Below are positions 50,048-58,359 of a DNA stretch of 64,000 nucleotides, piece by piece. The stretch is from CATQHS01 sp965203375 (GTDB lineage Bacteria > Actinomycetota > Acidimicrobiia > Acidimicrobiales > Aldehydirespiratoraceae), in NCBI GenBank assembly GCA_965203375.1, contig OZ241886.1:1364001-1428000 (forward strand). Direction: 5' to 3'. The number at the start of each line of letters is the position of its first letter. The first letter of the stretch is position 1. The notes under the pieces were generated by a model. That model did not search any database. It was not told the DNA's origin and saw only the letters and a program-made list of their open reading frames with translations. The position numbers and the translations under genes are program-made.

Positions 50048-50655
50048 TCGGGTCGCTGCGGGGCAAGCTGCTGGACCGGGCGCTGGATGCCGAGTTGCTG
50101 GTCGAGGTGGGGGGAGTGGGCTACCGGGTCCGCACCATCCCGGCGGCGGCGGTGCTGGGCGAGGTCGGCGGCGAGGTGTTCCTGCACATCCACCATGCGG
50201 TGCGGGCCGATGACGAGACCCTGTACGGGTTCGCCACCATCACCGAGCGGCGGCTGTTCGAAACCCTCACCCGGACTCAGGGCGTCGGCCCGGCCCTGGC
50301 TCTGGCCATCATGTCGGTACACGACCTCCCCGCCCTGCGCGACGCGGTGGCCGCCGACGACGTGGCCGCCCTTTGTCTGGTGCCCGGCATCGGCAAGAAG
50401 ACGGCGGTGCGCCTGCTGGTGGAGCTGAAGTCCAAGCTCGACCTGCCCGGTGCCGACTCTCCTCCGGGGGCCGACGCGTCCACCGGGGCCGGGCCCGACG
50501 TCCGAGCCGATGTCCGCTCGGCCCTGGAGGGCTTGGGCTACGGCGCCGAGGAGATCAGGGCGGCGCTGTCCGGGTTGCCGGCCGAGGGGGACCGGGGCGA
50601 GCTGCTGCGGACCGCCCTGCGCCTCCTATCCGGCCAGGATCAGGTCGAGGGTTGA
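50044..50655 (+). CDS. ruvA: Holliday junction branch migration subunit RuvA
   Basis: A 203-residue DNA-binding subunit. An N-terminal OB fold (MIGSLRGKLLDRALDAELLV) is followed by two helix-hairpin-helix motifs (LTRTQGVGPALALAIMS, LCLVPGIGKKTAVRLLVELK), an acidic/Pro linker, and the C-terminal RuvB-contact domain (VRSALEGLGYGAEEIRAALS). ATG at 50044 is chosen; earlier in-frame codons lie in ruvC. Confidence 0.96.
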   Translation: MIGSLRGKLLDRALDAELLVEVGGVGYRVRTIPAAAVLGEVGGEVFLHIHHAVRADDETLYGFATITERRLFETLTRTQGVGPALALAIMSVHDLPALRDAVAADDVAALCLVPGIGKKTAVRLLVELKSKLDLPGADSPPGADASTGAGPDVRADVRSALEGLGYGAEEIRAALSGLPAEGDRGELLRTALRLLSGQDQVEG

Positions 50656-50750
50656 GGGTCGAGGGTTTCGCTCGAGGGTTGGCACCTGGGATGCGGCGCG
50701 GTTCGCGCGGCATGATTGGCGCATGAGAGCGGACACAGGGGCAGGTCGGG

Positions 50751-50845
50751 CTGACATGGCCCGCTACGAGCTGTTGTCTGCCGCACCGCCGGGGAGTCTT
50801 GGCCCGCGGCGGTGGAGCCGGGGCTGACATGGCCCGCAACGAACT
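50751..50845 (+). repeat. Duplicated ruvB start with coupled decoy ORF
   Basis: GGCTGACATGGCCCGCAACG at the real ruvB start has an upstream copy, GGGCTGACATGGCCCGCTAC, around 50749. The first ATG (50756) opens a 23-codon ORF beginning MARYELL, against MARNELL for RuvB. Its TGA ends one base before the ruvB ATG at 50829. Short GGTCGAGGGTT repeats also lie at 50644-50680 behind ruvA. Confidence 0.9.
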
Positions 50846-51941
50846 GTTGGCCGAGAGTCCAGGTGAGCGCTCCGGCGAGGGTCGCGGGCCTGCCGCCGAC
50901 TCCGAAGCTGAGGCCGACCGGCTGCTGTCGCCGGTGGTGCAGCTACACGACCGGGCCACCGAGGCCGGTCTGCGGCCCCGCACCCTGGAAGACTTCGTGG
51001 GCCAGGCCGAGCTGAAGGGCCACCTTGAGGTGCTGCTGGGGGCGGCCCGGAACCGCCGGGAGCCCGCCGACCACTTGCTGTTCGCCGGGCCTCCCGGCCT
51101 GGGCAAGACCACCCTGGCCCACATCGTGGCCAACGAGGTGGACACCAACCTGCAGGTGACCTCGGGCCCGGCCCTGGAGCGGGCCGGGGATCTCGCCTCC
51201 ATGCTGGCCCGGATCGAGACCGGCGACGTCTTGTTCATCGACGAGATCCACCGCCTGCCCCGGCCGGTGGAGGAGGTGCTCTACCCGGCCATGGAGGACT
51301 TCCGCATCGACGTGGTCATCGGCAAGGGCCCGGCCGCCAACTCCATAAGGCTCGACCTGGCCCCCTTCACCCTGGTGGGGGCCACCACCCGGACCGGCCT
51401 CATCACCGGGCCGCTGCGGGACCGCTTCGGGCTGGTGGCCCGCCTGGACTACTACACCGCGGAGGACCTGATCGCCATCGTCGCCCGGACCGCCGGCATC
51501 CTGGGGGTGGACATCGACCCGGCCGGGGCGGCCGAGATCGGCCGCCGGGCCCGGGGCACCCCCCGCATCGCCAATCGCCTGCTGCGCCAAGTCCGCGACT
51601 TTGCCGAGGTCCACCGGGACGGCCGCATCGACCATGAGGTGGCCGGCCAGGGCCTGGCCTTCTTCGGCGTGGACGAGATCGGCCTCGACAAGGCGTCCCG
51701 GGCGGTGCTGGAGGCGCTGTGCGGCCGGTTCGGGGGCGGGCCGGTGGGCCTTTCCACCCTGGCCATCGCGGTGAGCGAGCCGACCGAGACCGTCGAAGAC
51801 GTGTACGAGCCGTTCCTCATCCAGCAGGGCCTGCTCATGCGGACCCCCAGGGGCCGGGTGGCCACCGCCGCGGCCTGGTCTCACCTCGGCCTGGCCGCGC
51901 CCCGGCCCGACCCCGACGTCCAGTCGGGCTTCTTCGACTGA
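50829..51941 (+). CDS. ruvB: Holliday junction helicase RuvB
   Basis: AAA+ motor of 370 residues that drives branch migration with RuvA. LRPRTLEDFVGQAELKGHLE, Walker A FAGPPGLGKTTLAHIVANE, Walker B LFIDEIHRLPRPVEEVLYPA, sensor 1 LVGATTRTGLITGPLRDRFG (with the arginine finger region) and a C-terminal winged helix (EPFLIQQGLLMRTPRGRVAT) are present. ATG at 50829 is the second of two duplicated start regions. Confidence 0.97.
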   Translation: MARNELLAESPGERSGEGRGPAADSEAEADRLLSPVVQLHDRATEAGLRPRTLEDFVGQAELKGHLEVLLGAARNRREPADHLLFAGPPGLGKTTLAHIVANEVDTNLQVTSGPALERAGDLASMLARIETGDVLFIDEIHRLPRPVEEVLYPAMEDFRIDVVIGKGPAANSIRLDLAPFTLVGATTRTGLITGPLRDRFGLVARLDYYTAEDLIAIVARTAGILGVDIDPAGAAEIGRRARGTPRIANRLLRQVRDFAEVHRDGRIDHEVAGQGLAFFGVDEIGLDKASRAVLEALCGRFGGGPVGLSTLAIAVSEPTETVEDVYEPFLIQQGLLMRTPRGRVATAAAWSHLGLAAPRPDPDVQSGFFD

Positions 51942-51952
51942 CGGCCCGCCGG

Positions 51953-53149
51953 GTGACCGAGGCCCGGGCCGCAATGCCGCCTCCCGCCCCGGGCCCGGCT
52001 GCGGAGGACGAGACCGCCCACCCTCGGACCCCCGACGGCGCTCCGCCTCAAACACCTGAAGACCTCGACTACGACCTGCCGGCCGAGGCCATCGCCCAGA
52101 CTCCCCTGGCCGAGCGGGACCGCTCCCGGCTGCTGGTGGACCGGGGCGACCGGATCGACCACCTGCGGGTCGCCGATCTCGACACCCTGCTCGAGTCCGG
52201 CGACGTGGTGGTGGTCAACGACACCCGGGTGTTCCCGGCCCGGCTGCGGCTGCGCCGGGCCACCGGCGGCGCGGTCGAGGTTCTCCTGCTGGAGGAGGCA
52301 GACTCAAGCGGCGGCCCCTCCGACCCCGGCCAGCGGCCGCATGATCCGGGCTTCGGGGACGGCTGGAACAGGCGCCCGGACCGGGACGATCCGAGTTCGG
52401 GCAGCGGCTGGTGGGAGGCGCTGGTCCGGCCGGCCCGGCGGCTCCGGGCGGGCGAGGTGGTCGCCTCCGGCGGCCTGCAGGTGGAGATCGGCGCCGATTT
52501 GGGCGGGGGCCGGCGGCTGGTGCGCCCGGCCGGGCCCTCAGAGGTCGGCTGGGACTTTGACGGGCTCGAAGAGGCGGCCGAAGTGGCCCTGCCGCCCTAC
52601 ATCCGCGAGCCCGTTGACGACCCGGAGCGCTACCAGACCGTGTTCGCCCGCCGGCCCGGATCGGTGGCCGCCCCCACCGCCGGCCTGCACCTGACCGAGG
52701 ACCTGCTGGAGAAGATCCGGGCCCGGGGGGTGACGGTGGCCCCACTGGAGCTGGCCATCGGGCTCGACACCTTCCGCCCGGTGACCGCCGACCGGCTCGA
52801 CGACCACGTCATGCACCGCGAGCGCTACCGGGTGCCGGTCGCCACGGCCGAGGCGGTGGCGTCGGCCCGCCGGGTGGTGGCGGTGGGCACGACCGCGGTG
52901 CGGGCCCTGGAGACGTGGGCGGTCACCGGCGACGCGGCGGGCCGCAGCAGCCTGTTCATCCGCCGTCCCTTCGACTGGCGGGTCGTCGACGTGTTGATGA
53001 CCAACTTCCACCTGCCCCGGTCGACGCTGCTGTGCCTGGTGGACGCCTTCGCCGGCCCCCGCTGGCGCTTCCTGTACGAGACGGCCCTAGCCGAGGGCTA
53101 CCGCTTCTTGTCCTTCGGCGACGCCATGCTTCTCAGCCGGGCGGCGTAA
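51953..53149 (+). CDS. queA: S-adenosylmethionine:tRNA ribosyltransferase-isomerase
   Basis: Enzyme of queuosine synthesis that transfers the ribosyl part of S-adenosylmethionine to preQ1-modified tRNA. LDYDLPAEAIAQTPLAERDR, VVVNDTRVFPARLRLRRATG, GSVAAPTAGLHLTEDLLEKI, DTFRPVTADRLDDHVMHRER and NFHLPRSTLLCLVDAFAG are conserved. The 398-residue form carries an N-terminal extension of ~30 residues and a Gly/Pro/Asp-rich insert (about 115-145) after VEVLLLEEA, where other QueA proteins are compact. GTG at 51953 lies 11 bases after ruvB. Confidence 0.95.
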   Translation: MTEARAAMPPPAPGPAAEDETAHPRTPDGAPPQTPEDLDYDLPAEAIAQTPLAERDRSRLLVDRGDRIDHLRVADLDTLLESGDVVVVNDTRVFPARLRLRRATGGAVEVLLLEEADSSGGPSDPGQRPHDPGFGDGWNRRPDRDDPSSGSGWWEALVRPARRLRAGEVVASGGLQVEIGADLGGGRRLVRPAGPSEVGWDFDGLEEAAEVALPPYIREPVDDPERYQTVFARRPGSVAAPTAGLHLTEDLLEKIRARGVTVAPLELAIGLDTFRPVTADRLDDHVMHRERYRVPVATAEAVASARRVVAVGTTAVRALETWAVTGDAAGRSSLFIRRPFDWRVVDVLMTNFHLPRSTLLCLVDAFAGPRWRFLYETALAEGYRFLSFGDAMLLSRAA

Positions 53150-53176
53150 GGTCGCAGTGCGACGGCCGCCGCTGCC

Positions 53177-53272
53177 GGGGGATGATCTTGTAGACCGACC
53201 AGCCCGGCTGTTGTGGCCCTGCCGCGGTGACAGCCGGCCCCCTACCAGGGGACGACCTTGTAGACCGACCAG
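53177..53272 (-). repeat. Duplicated 3' end of the SLH-dehydrogenase gene
   Basis: GATCTTGTAGACCGACCAG at 53183-53201 matches GACCTTGTAGACCGACCAG at 53254-53272, about 71 bases apart. On the minus strand the outer copy reads like SVYKIIP, a decayed image of the real C-terminus SVYKVVPW. Confidence 0.85.
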
Positions 53273-55314
53273 CGGGTCAGCAGATAGAGCTCTCCGTGCC
53301 CGTCTTTGCCGAAAGACCACACGTTGGCGTTCTCGGGAACCCCGACCGCACTGGGACTCCAGTGGTAGTGCTCGGTTACCTCGTCGTTGTCGTAGAGAAA
53401 AGTGCGTATCCATCCGGCGGAGTAGTCGGTGTAGAAGAACCGGCCAGCCATCTCCGGGATGGCGGTGCCCCGGTATACATAGCCGGCGATTATCGAGATT
53501 CCTTCAGAGTGAGAATACGCTACCTGAGGGATGAACAGCCCAGCCCAATCGCAGGGTGGAATGGTGGAGAAATAGCAGTCCGCTCCCTCCATCGTCCTAT
53601 AGCCATAGTTGATTCCGCCTTGGGAAGCGTCGGCGATGTTGATCTCCTCCCATGAGGTGTCTCCCACATCTGAGACATAGATGTGGGAGTCGTCGAAGCT
53701 GAAGCGCCACGGATTGCGCAGCCCATAGGCCCAGACCTCGGGCAGGCCCAGCCTGCCGTCGGCGAACGGGTTGTCGGCGGGGATTGAGTATGGGTCGCCG
53801 TTGTCAACGTCGATGCGGACGATGGTCCCCAGCTCAGTATGAGGATTTTGGCTGTTCGCTGCGCCGGGCCACCCGCATCCTCCATCGCCGACGGACAAGT
53901 AGAGGTAGCCGTCGTTGCCGAACTGGAGTTGTCCGCCGTTGTGATTCTTGCATTCCTGCTCGAAGGTGATGATGTGACGGGCGGTGGAAAGGTCGGCCCG
54001 GTTCGGGTCGTCAGGGTCGGCCCGGTATTCATACACCTGGCTGTGGCCGTCGAGGTCGGTGTAGAAGACGTAGAATTTGAGGTTGGCGGCGTAGTTCGGG
54101 TGGAAGGCCAGTCCCAGCAGCCCTTGCTCCCCGGCCCCGCTCCCGGTGGGTTGCCTGACCTTGTGGGTGAGGTCGAGGAACGGTTCGGGCGCAAACGCGC
54201 CGTCGGCGATGATCAGGATCGTCCCCCTCTTGAGCGTCAAGAAAGCCCTGTCATCGCCAGCCGGGGCCTGCAGGTCGGTGGCGCCGTCGAGGCGGGGGAT
54301 GCCGTCCACCACCAGTTCGAGTCGCCACGGGCTCGGGCGGGGAGGGGAGGTCTCCAGGTTGAGGGCCCGGGCAAGCAGCGTCGCCATCTGAGCCCGGGTC
54401 AGATGGTCGTCGGGGCAGAACCGTCCGGGCCCGCAGCCGTCTACGATGCCGTTGGAAGCCAAGAAATTGATGGCGATCTCAGAGGCGGTGCCGTCGTCGT
54501 CGGAGAAATGGTCTCGAGGGTTAGAGGGTGGGGGCATGGCCGGGATGGCCCGGGCAAGCAGCGTCGCCATCTGAGCCCGAGTCAGATGGTCGTCGGGGCA
54601 GAATTGGCCGGATGCACAAGCGGCCGCGATCCCGGCGGAGGCCAGTCGGTTTATGGCGTCCTCGTGGACGCTGGCGTCGTCATCTGAGAAGAAGTCTCTG
54701 GCGTTGTCGGGGATCAGATCGGGGAAGGCCCGCGCCAGCAGGGAGGCGAACTGGCCTCGGCTTACCTCCTCGTCGGGGCAGTAGAGGCGTTCCCGGCAGC
54801 CGAGGGTGATGCGGGCGGCGGCGATGGCCTCGATGGCCCCCTCGTGGGCGTTTCCATCGTCGTCAGAGAACCGGTTGCCGGGGGGGGGCGGGACCGATAC
54901 CAGAGGGACGAGGGTTCTCGCGCTCCAGCCCGCGGCGTTTACAGCTTGTATAGACAAATGATGTATGGTGCCGGGGGCTAAGTCGATCAGGGTCAGCCTT
55001 CGGGCCGTCCCCGGCAGCGTCATCCAGTCTGACCACGGGCTCGAATCCGTCTTGAGGCGGTACTGGTACTCAGTGACTTCGCTACTCGGCCCCGGGTCTT
55101 CCCAGGTGACCTCGATTGTGCCGTTCAACGACGTGATGGACACGGCCGGCGCCTTCGGGGCCTGCATCGGCTCGGCCTCGGAGACCGGTTCCGCGGCCCC
55201 GTTCGCTGACGCCGGACCCGATGTCAAGACCGTCACCAACACGATGGCCGCAGCGGCGGCTGCGAACATCCTCCGACACCGACGCCCACTCCCGATGCTC
55301 AACTGAACCGGCAC
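53242..55314 (-). CDS. Secreted FN3 - SLH - glucose/sorbosone dehydrogenase-like protein
   Basis: A 690-residue extracellular protein. Signal peptide about 15-38 (FAAAAAAIVLVTVLTSGPAS); a fibronectin type III-like domain about 50-140; three S-layer homology-like repeats about 145-310 (each FSDDD...CPDxxxxRxQxAxLLARA); then a six-bladed GSDH/PQQ-type beta-propeller (GEQGLLGLAFHPNY, YLYLSVGDGG, EVWAYGLRNPWRFSFD, EEINIADASQGGINYGYRTM). It would be surface-anchored and act on sugars, perhaps with PQQ. It lies on the opposite strand between queA and tgt and is less G+C-rich, suggesting a later insertion. SLH repeats 2 and 3 are nearly identical at DNA level (54363-54420 and 54543-54600). Confidence 0.88.
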   Translation of the reverse strand: MPVQLSIGSGRRCRRMFAAAAAAIVLVTVLTSGPASANGAAEPVSEAEPMQAPKAPAVSITSLNGTIEVTWEDPGPSSEVTEYQYRLKTDSSPWSDWMTLPGTARRLTLIDLAPGTIHHLSIQAVNAAGWSARTLVPLVSVPPPPGNRFSDDDGNAHEGAIEAIAAARITLGCRERLYCPDEEVSRGQFASLLARAFPDLIPDNARDFFSDDDASVHEDAINRLASAGIAAACASGQFCPDDHLTRAQMATLLARAIPAMPPPSNPRDHFSDDDGTASEIAINFLASNGIVDGCGPGRFCPDDHLTRAQMATLLARALNLETSPPRPSPWRLELVVDGIPRLDGATDLQAPAGDDRAFLTLKRGTILIIADGAFAPEPFLDLTHKVRQPTGSGAGEQGLLGLAFHPNYAANLKFYVFYTDLDGHSQVYEYRADPDDPNRADLSTARHIITFEQECKNHNGGQLQFGNDGYLYLSVGDGGCGWPGAANSQNPHTELGTIVRIDVDNGDPYSIPADNPFADGRLGLPEVWAYGLRNPWRFSFDDSHIYVSDVGDTSWEEINIADASQGGINYGYRTMEGADCYFSTIPPCDWAGLFIPQVAYSHSEGISIIAGYVYRGTAIPEMAGRFFYTDYSAGWIRTFLYDNDEVTEHYHWSPSAVGVPENANVWSFGKDGHGELYLLTRWSVYKVVPW
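54363..54600 (-). repeat. Near-identical SLH repeat DNA
   Basis: The ~57 bases from GGCCCGGGCAAGCAGCGTCG at 54365 and again at 54544 differ by about one base. This is a recent duplication or gene conversion between two SLH-coding repeats. Confidence 0.85.
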
Positions 55315-55376
55315 TCTCGAAAGCCAGACCCTTCCGAGGCTGAGCGGTAATTTCGACTATCGGTCATTGCGGCGCG

Positions 55377-55382
55377 GATAAT
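55377..55382 (+). promoter_or_regulatory. -10 hexamer GATAAT of tgt
   Basis: GATAAT, then AGAGGC, then the TTG at 55389. Leaderless spacing; supports TTG as start. Confidence 0.6.
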
Positions 55383-55388
55383 AGAGGC

Positions 55389-56504
55389 TTGCGAGCAGCA
55401 TTTGTACCCGAGCGGTGCGACTCCGGAACCGGGGCCAGGGTCGGCCGGGTGGTCACCGCCCGGGGGGCGTTCGCCACGCCTTGCTTCATGCCGGTCGGCA
55501 CTAGGGGGGCGGTGCCCCACCTGAGTTCGGCGGACTTGGAGGCGCTGGGCGTCGAGGTGGTGTTGGCCAACACCTATCACCTGATGCTGCGGCCCGGCGC
55601 CGAGACCGTCGCCGGCCTCGGCGGCATCCACGGCTTTGCCGACTGGTCCGGGCACGTGCTCACCGACTCGGGCGGCTACCAGATCTTCTCACTGAGCCCG
55701 GAGGTGGACGACGACGGGGCCCGGTTTGCCTCCGTGTACGACGGTTCCCCCTGCGTGCTCACCCCGGAGCGGGCCGTCGAGGTCCAGGCCCTGATCGGCG
55801 CCGACATCGCCATGGTGCTCGATGTGTGCCCGGACCCCGGCGCCGAGCGGGCCGTCATCGCCCAAGCGACCGACCGCACGGCCGCCTGGGCTGGCCGGGC
55901 CCGCCGCGCCTTCCTCGCCCACCCCGACGCCGCTTCCCGCCAGTGCCAGTTCGGCATCGTGCAGGGCGGCATTGACGAGGGGCTGCGGGCCGAATCGGCT
56001 GAGCGCACCGTGGAGATCGGCTTCGACGGCTACGCGGTGGGAGGGCTGTCGGTGGGGGAGGAGCGGCCCGAGATGCTGGCCGCCCTGGACGCCTGCGTTC
56101 CCCTGCTGCCCGCCGACCGGCCCCGCTACATGATGGGCCTGGGCGACCCGGTCGGGATCGTCGAGTCGGTGGCCCGGGGCGTGGACATGTTCGACTGCGT
56201 GCTGCCGGCCCGGCTGGCCCGCCACGGCACCGTCCTGGCCGACTCGGGCCGGTTCAACCTCCGCCGGGCCGAGAACGCCGGCCGCGACGAGCCGCTAGAC
56301 CCCGGCTTCCCCGAGAGCCCGGCCGCCCGCTGGTCGCGGGGATACCTGCGCCACCTGCTGGCCGTCGGCGAGCCGACCGCGGCCCGCATTCTCACCCTGC
56401 ACAACCTGGCCTGGCTGCTGCGGCTCATGGCCCGGCTCCGGTCCGCCATCGCCGCCGGCCGCTTCGAGCAGGAGAGGGCCGCTATCCACCGGGCCTGGTC
56501 CTGA
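55389..56504 (+). CDS. tgt: tRNA-guanine transglycosylase lacking its zinc cysteines
   Basis: A 371-residue TIM-barrel enzyme that swaps guanine 34 of tRNA for preQ1. The first catalytic Asp is in VLTDSGGYQIFSLS and the nucleophile region is VDMFDCVLPARLARHGT. Also seen are ANTYHLMLRPG, CQFGIVQGGIDEGLRAES and GFDGYAVGGLSVGE. In bacterial Tgt the C-terminal zinc site is CxCxxC followed by a His. Here the place reads DPGFPESPAARWSRGYLRHL, so all three Cys are missing, while TLHNLAWLLRLMARLR with the His is kept. The enzyme may be zinc-free or altered. It starts with TTG behind GATAAT. It works after or with QueA, encoded upstream. Confidence 0.92.
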   Translation: MRAAFVPERCDSGTGARVGRVVTARGAFATPCFMPVGTRGAVPHLSSADLEALGVEVVLANTYHLMLRPGAETVAGLGGIHGFADWSGHVLTDSGGYQIFSLSPEVDDDGARFASVYDGSPCVLTPERAVEVQALIGADIAMVLDVCPDPGAERAVIAQATDRTAAWAGRARRAFLAHPDAASRQCQFGIVQGGIDEGLRAESAERTVEIGFDGYAVGGLSVGEERPEMLAALDACVPLLPADRPRYMMGLGDPVGIVESVARGVDMFDCVLPARLARHGTVLADSGRFNLRRAENAGRDEPLDPGFPESPAARWSRGYLRHLLAVGEPTAARILTLHNLAWLLRLMARLRSAIAAGRFEQERAAIHRAWS

Positions 56505-56575
56505 CCGAGTTCGGCGATCTCGTCGGTCCGGCCGCCTCGGCGGGAGTCGGCCCCGGGCCGGGTCTGGTCCTGACC
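56491..56575 (+). repeat. Duplicated tgt stop region
   Basis: GGGCCTGGTCCTGACC at 56491-56506 (with the tgt stop) recurs as GGGTCTGGTCCTGACC at 56560-56575, 69 bases on, in the convergent gap. Confidence 0.85.
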
Positions 56576-56589
56576 CCGGCTGGGCTGGG

Positions 56590-58200
56590 TCAGTCGGCCA
56601 GGGCGGCCGCGGCCCGCTGGCGCAGTTCGTACTTGAGCACCTTGCCGCTCGGGTTGCGGGGCAGCTCGTCGATCAGCTCCACGTGGCGGGGGGCCTTGTA
56701 GTTGGCCATCCGCTCCCGGCACCAGGCCTCGACGGCCCCCCCGGCCAGCTCGGAGGGCTCCGCGCCCGGCGCGGGCACCACGAAGGCGTAGCCGACCTCG
56801 CCCAGCCGGCGGTCGCCCACCCCCACCACCGCGGCCTGGCCGACGCCGGGATGCTCCAGCATCATCTCCTCCACCTCGGCCGGGTAGACGTTGAACCCGC
56901 CGGTGATGAACACGTCCTTGAGCCGGTCGGTGATGTCGATGTAGCCGGCGGCGTCCATCACCCCCACGTCGCCGGTGTGGAGCCACCCGTCGGAGTCGAC
57001 GGCCTCGGCCGTGGCCTCCGGGTCGTCGATGTAGCCGGCCATGACGTTGTAGCCCCGCACCAGGATCTCCCCCGGCGAGCCCCGGGGGACCTCGGCCCCG
57101 TCGGCCCCCGCCACCTTGACCTCGACGCCGTCAATGGCCCGGCCCGAGGTGGCCGAGACGACCTCAGGGGGGTCGTCGTGGCGGCACATGGTGGCCACGC
57201 CGGTGGACTCGGTCAGCCCGTAGCCGGTGAGCACGGTCTCGAAGCCGAGCCGGGCCCGCATCTCGGAGATCAGCGACACCGGCACCGGGGCCGCGCCGGT
57301 GACGGCCAGCCGCAGCGTCGACATGTCGAAGGTCTCCAGGTCGGGGTGGTCCAGGATCATCCGGTAGATGGAGGGGGGGCCGGGCAGCATCGTGACCCGC
57401 TCGACCGGTATGCGCTCCATCACCGAGGCCACGTCGAACACCGGGTGGGGGATCATGGCCGCCCCGGTGATGAGGCAGGCCAGGATGCCGGCCTGGAGAC
57501 CGAAGGAGTGGAAGAAGGGGTTGACGATCAGGTACCGGTCGCCCCGGCTGAGCCCCACCACCTCCGACCAGCTCCGATAGGTGCGGCATACCGCCCCGTG
57601 AACCAGCATGGCCCCCTTGGGCTTGCCGGTGGTGCCCGAGGTGAACATGACGTGGCAGACGTCGTCGGGGGTCACCGCCGCGGCCCGGGCGGCCCGCTCG
57701 GCCTCGTCGGCGCCGTCGGCCCGGGCCAGAAAGTCGGCGAATCCCACGGCGGTGCCGCCGCCGACGGCGCCCCGCATGACCACGACCTCGCCCAGGGCGG
57801 GGGGGCGCCCGGCTCGGTCCAGCATCCCCGCGTAGTCGGCGCCGAGGAAGTCGGTGACGGTGAACAGCAGCCGGGCCCCGGCCCTGTCCAGCACGTAGGC
57901 GGCCTCGGCGCCCTTGAACCGAGTGTTGACCGGCACCACCGCGGCCCCGGCCGCGTAGGTCCCCAGAGCGGCCACCGCCCACTCCCAGATGTTGGGGGCC
58001 CAGATCCCGACTCGCTCGCCCGGGCCCACCCCCGACGCCATCAGGGCCCGGGCGGCCCGGTTGGCCTCGTCTGAGAGCCGGGCGAACGTCCAGCGCACGC
58101 CGTCGTCCACCAGGGCCTCGGCCGACCCGAACCGGGCCGCGGCCGCCTCGATCAGCCCGCCGATGGTCTCCGGCGACGCCGTTCGGGCGGCGGAGGTCAC
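56590..58200 (-). CDS. Acyl-CoA synthetase (AMP-forming), FadD-like
   Basis: Adenylate-forming ligase of 536 residues. P-loop MFTSGTTGKPKGAML, GPPSIYRMILDHPD, YGLTESTGVATMCR, WLHTGDVGVMDAAGYIDITD, RLKDVFITGGFNVYPAEVEE and the C-terminal catalytic Lys in NPSGKVLKYELR mark a complete ANL enzyme. It converts a carboxylic acid, ATP and CoA to acyl-CoA; FadD3/FadD17-like relatives act on steroid or branched acids, but the substrate is not readable. GTG at 58200 is chosen; the open frame continues far upstream only as a shadow of glc genes. It is divergent from the glycolate-oxidase-like operon. Confidence 0.9.
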   Translation of the reverse strand: MTSAARTASPETIGGLIEAAAARFGSAEALVDDGVRWTFARLSDEANRAARALMASGVGPGERVGIWAPNIWEWAVAALGTYAAGAAVVPVNTRFKGAEAAYVLDRAGARLLFTVTDFLGADYAGMLDRAGRPPALGEVVVMRGAVGGGTAVGFADFLARADGADEAERAARAAAVTPDDVCHVMFTSGTTGKPKGAMLVHGAVCRTYRSWSEVVGLSRGDRYLIVNPFFHSFGLQAGILACLITGAAMIPHPVFDVASVMERIPVERVTMLPGPPSIYRMILDHPDLETFDMSTLRLAVTGAAPVPVSLISEMRARLGFETVLTGYGLTESTGVATMCRHDDPPEVVSATSGRAIDGVEVKVAGADGAEVPRGSPGEILVRGYNVMAGYIDDPEATAEAVDSDGWLHTGDVGVMDAAGYIDITDRLKDVFITGGFNVYPAEVEEMMLEHPGVGQAAVVGVGDRRLGEVGYAFVVPAPGAEPSELAGGAVEAWCRERMANYKAPRHVELIDELPRNPSGKVLKYELRQRAAAALAD

Positions 58201-58346
58201 CGGCGGTCCCGGGGCCTCGGAGCGACGGTCTCCAGGGGCGGGGCCTCTGCGGCGGGGGTGTCGGTGATCGGGGCCTCCTCGCACGGTGCGGATCGCAGTC
58301 GGTCCTCGCGGCTCTCGGGTCGCGGCCTGGCCGACCCGGGCCAGGG

Positions 58347-58352
58347 TAGCTT
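58347..58352 (+). promoter_or_regulatory. -10 hexamer TAGCTT of the glcD-like gene
   Basis: TAGCTT, then TGACCCG, then the ATG at 58360. Leaderless spacing, and it decides the start. Confidence 0.6.
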
Positions 58353-58359
58353 TGACCCG

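Noticed and set aside
55389..56504. Tgt as DpdA of a 7-deazaguanine DNA-modification defence system linked to the helicase island
   Set aside because: The protein has normal Tgt active-site segments, lies 50 kb from the island and near queA, fitting tRNA queuosine synthesis.
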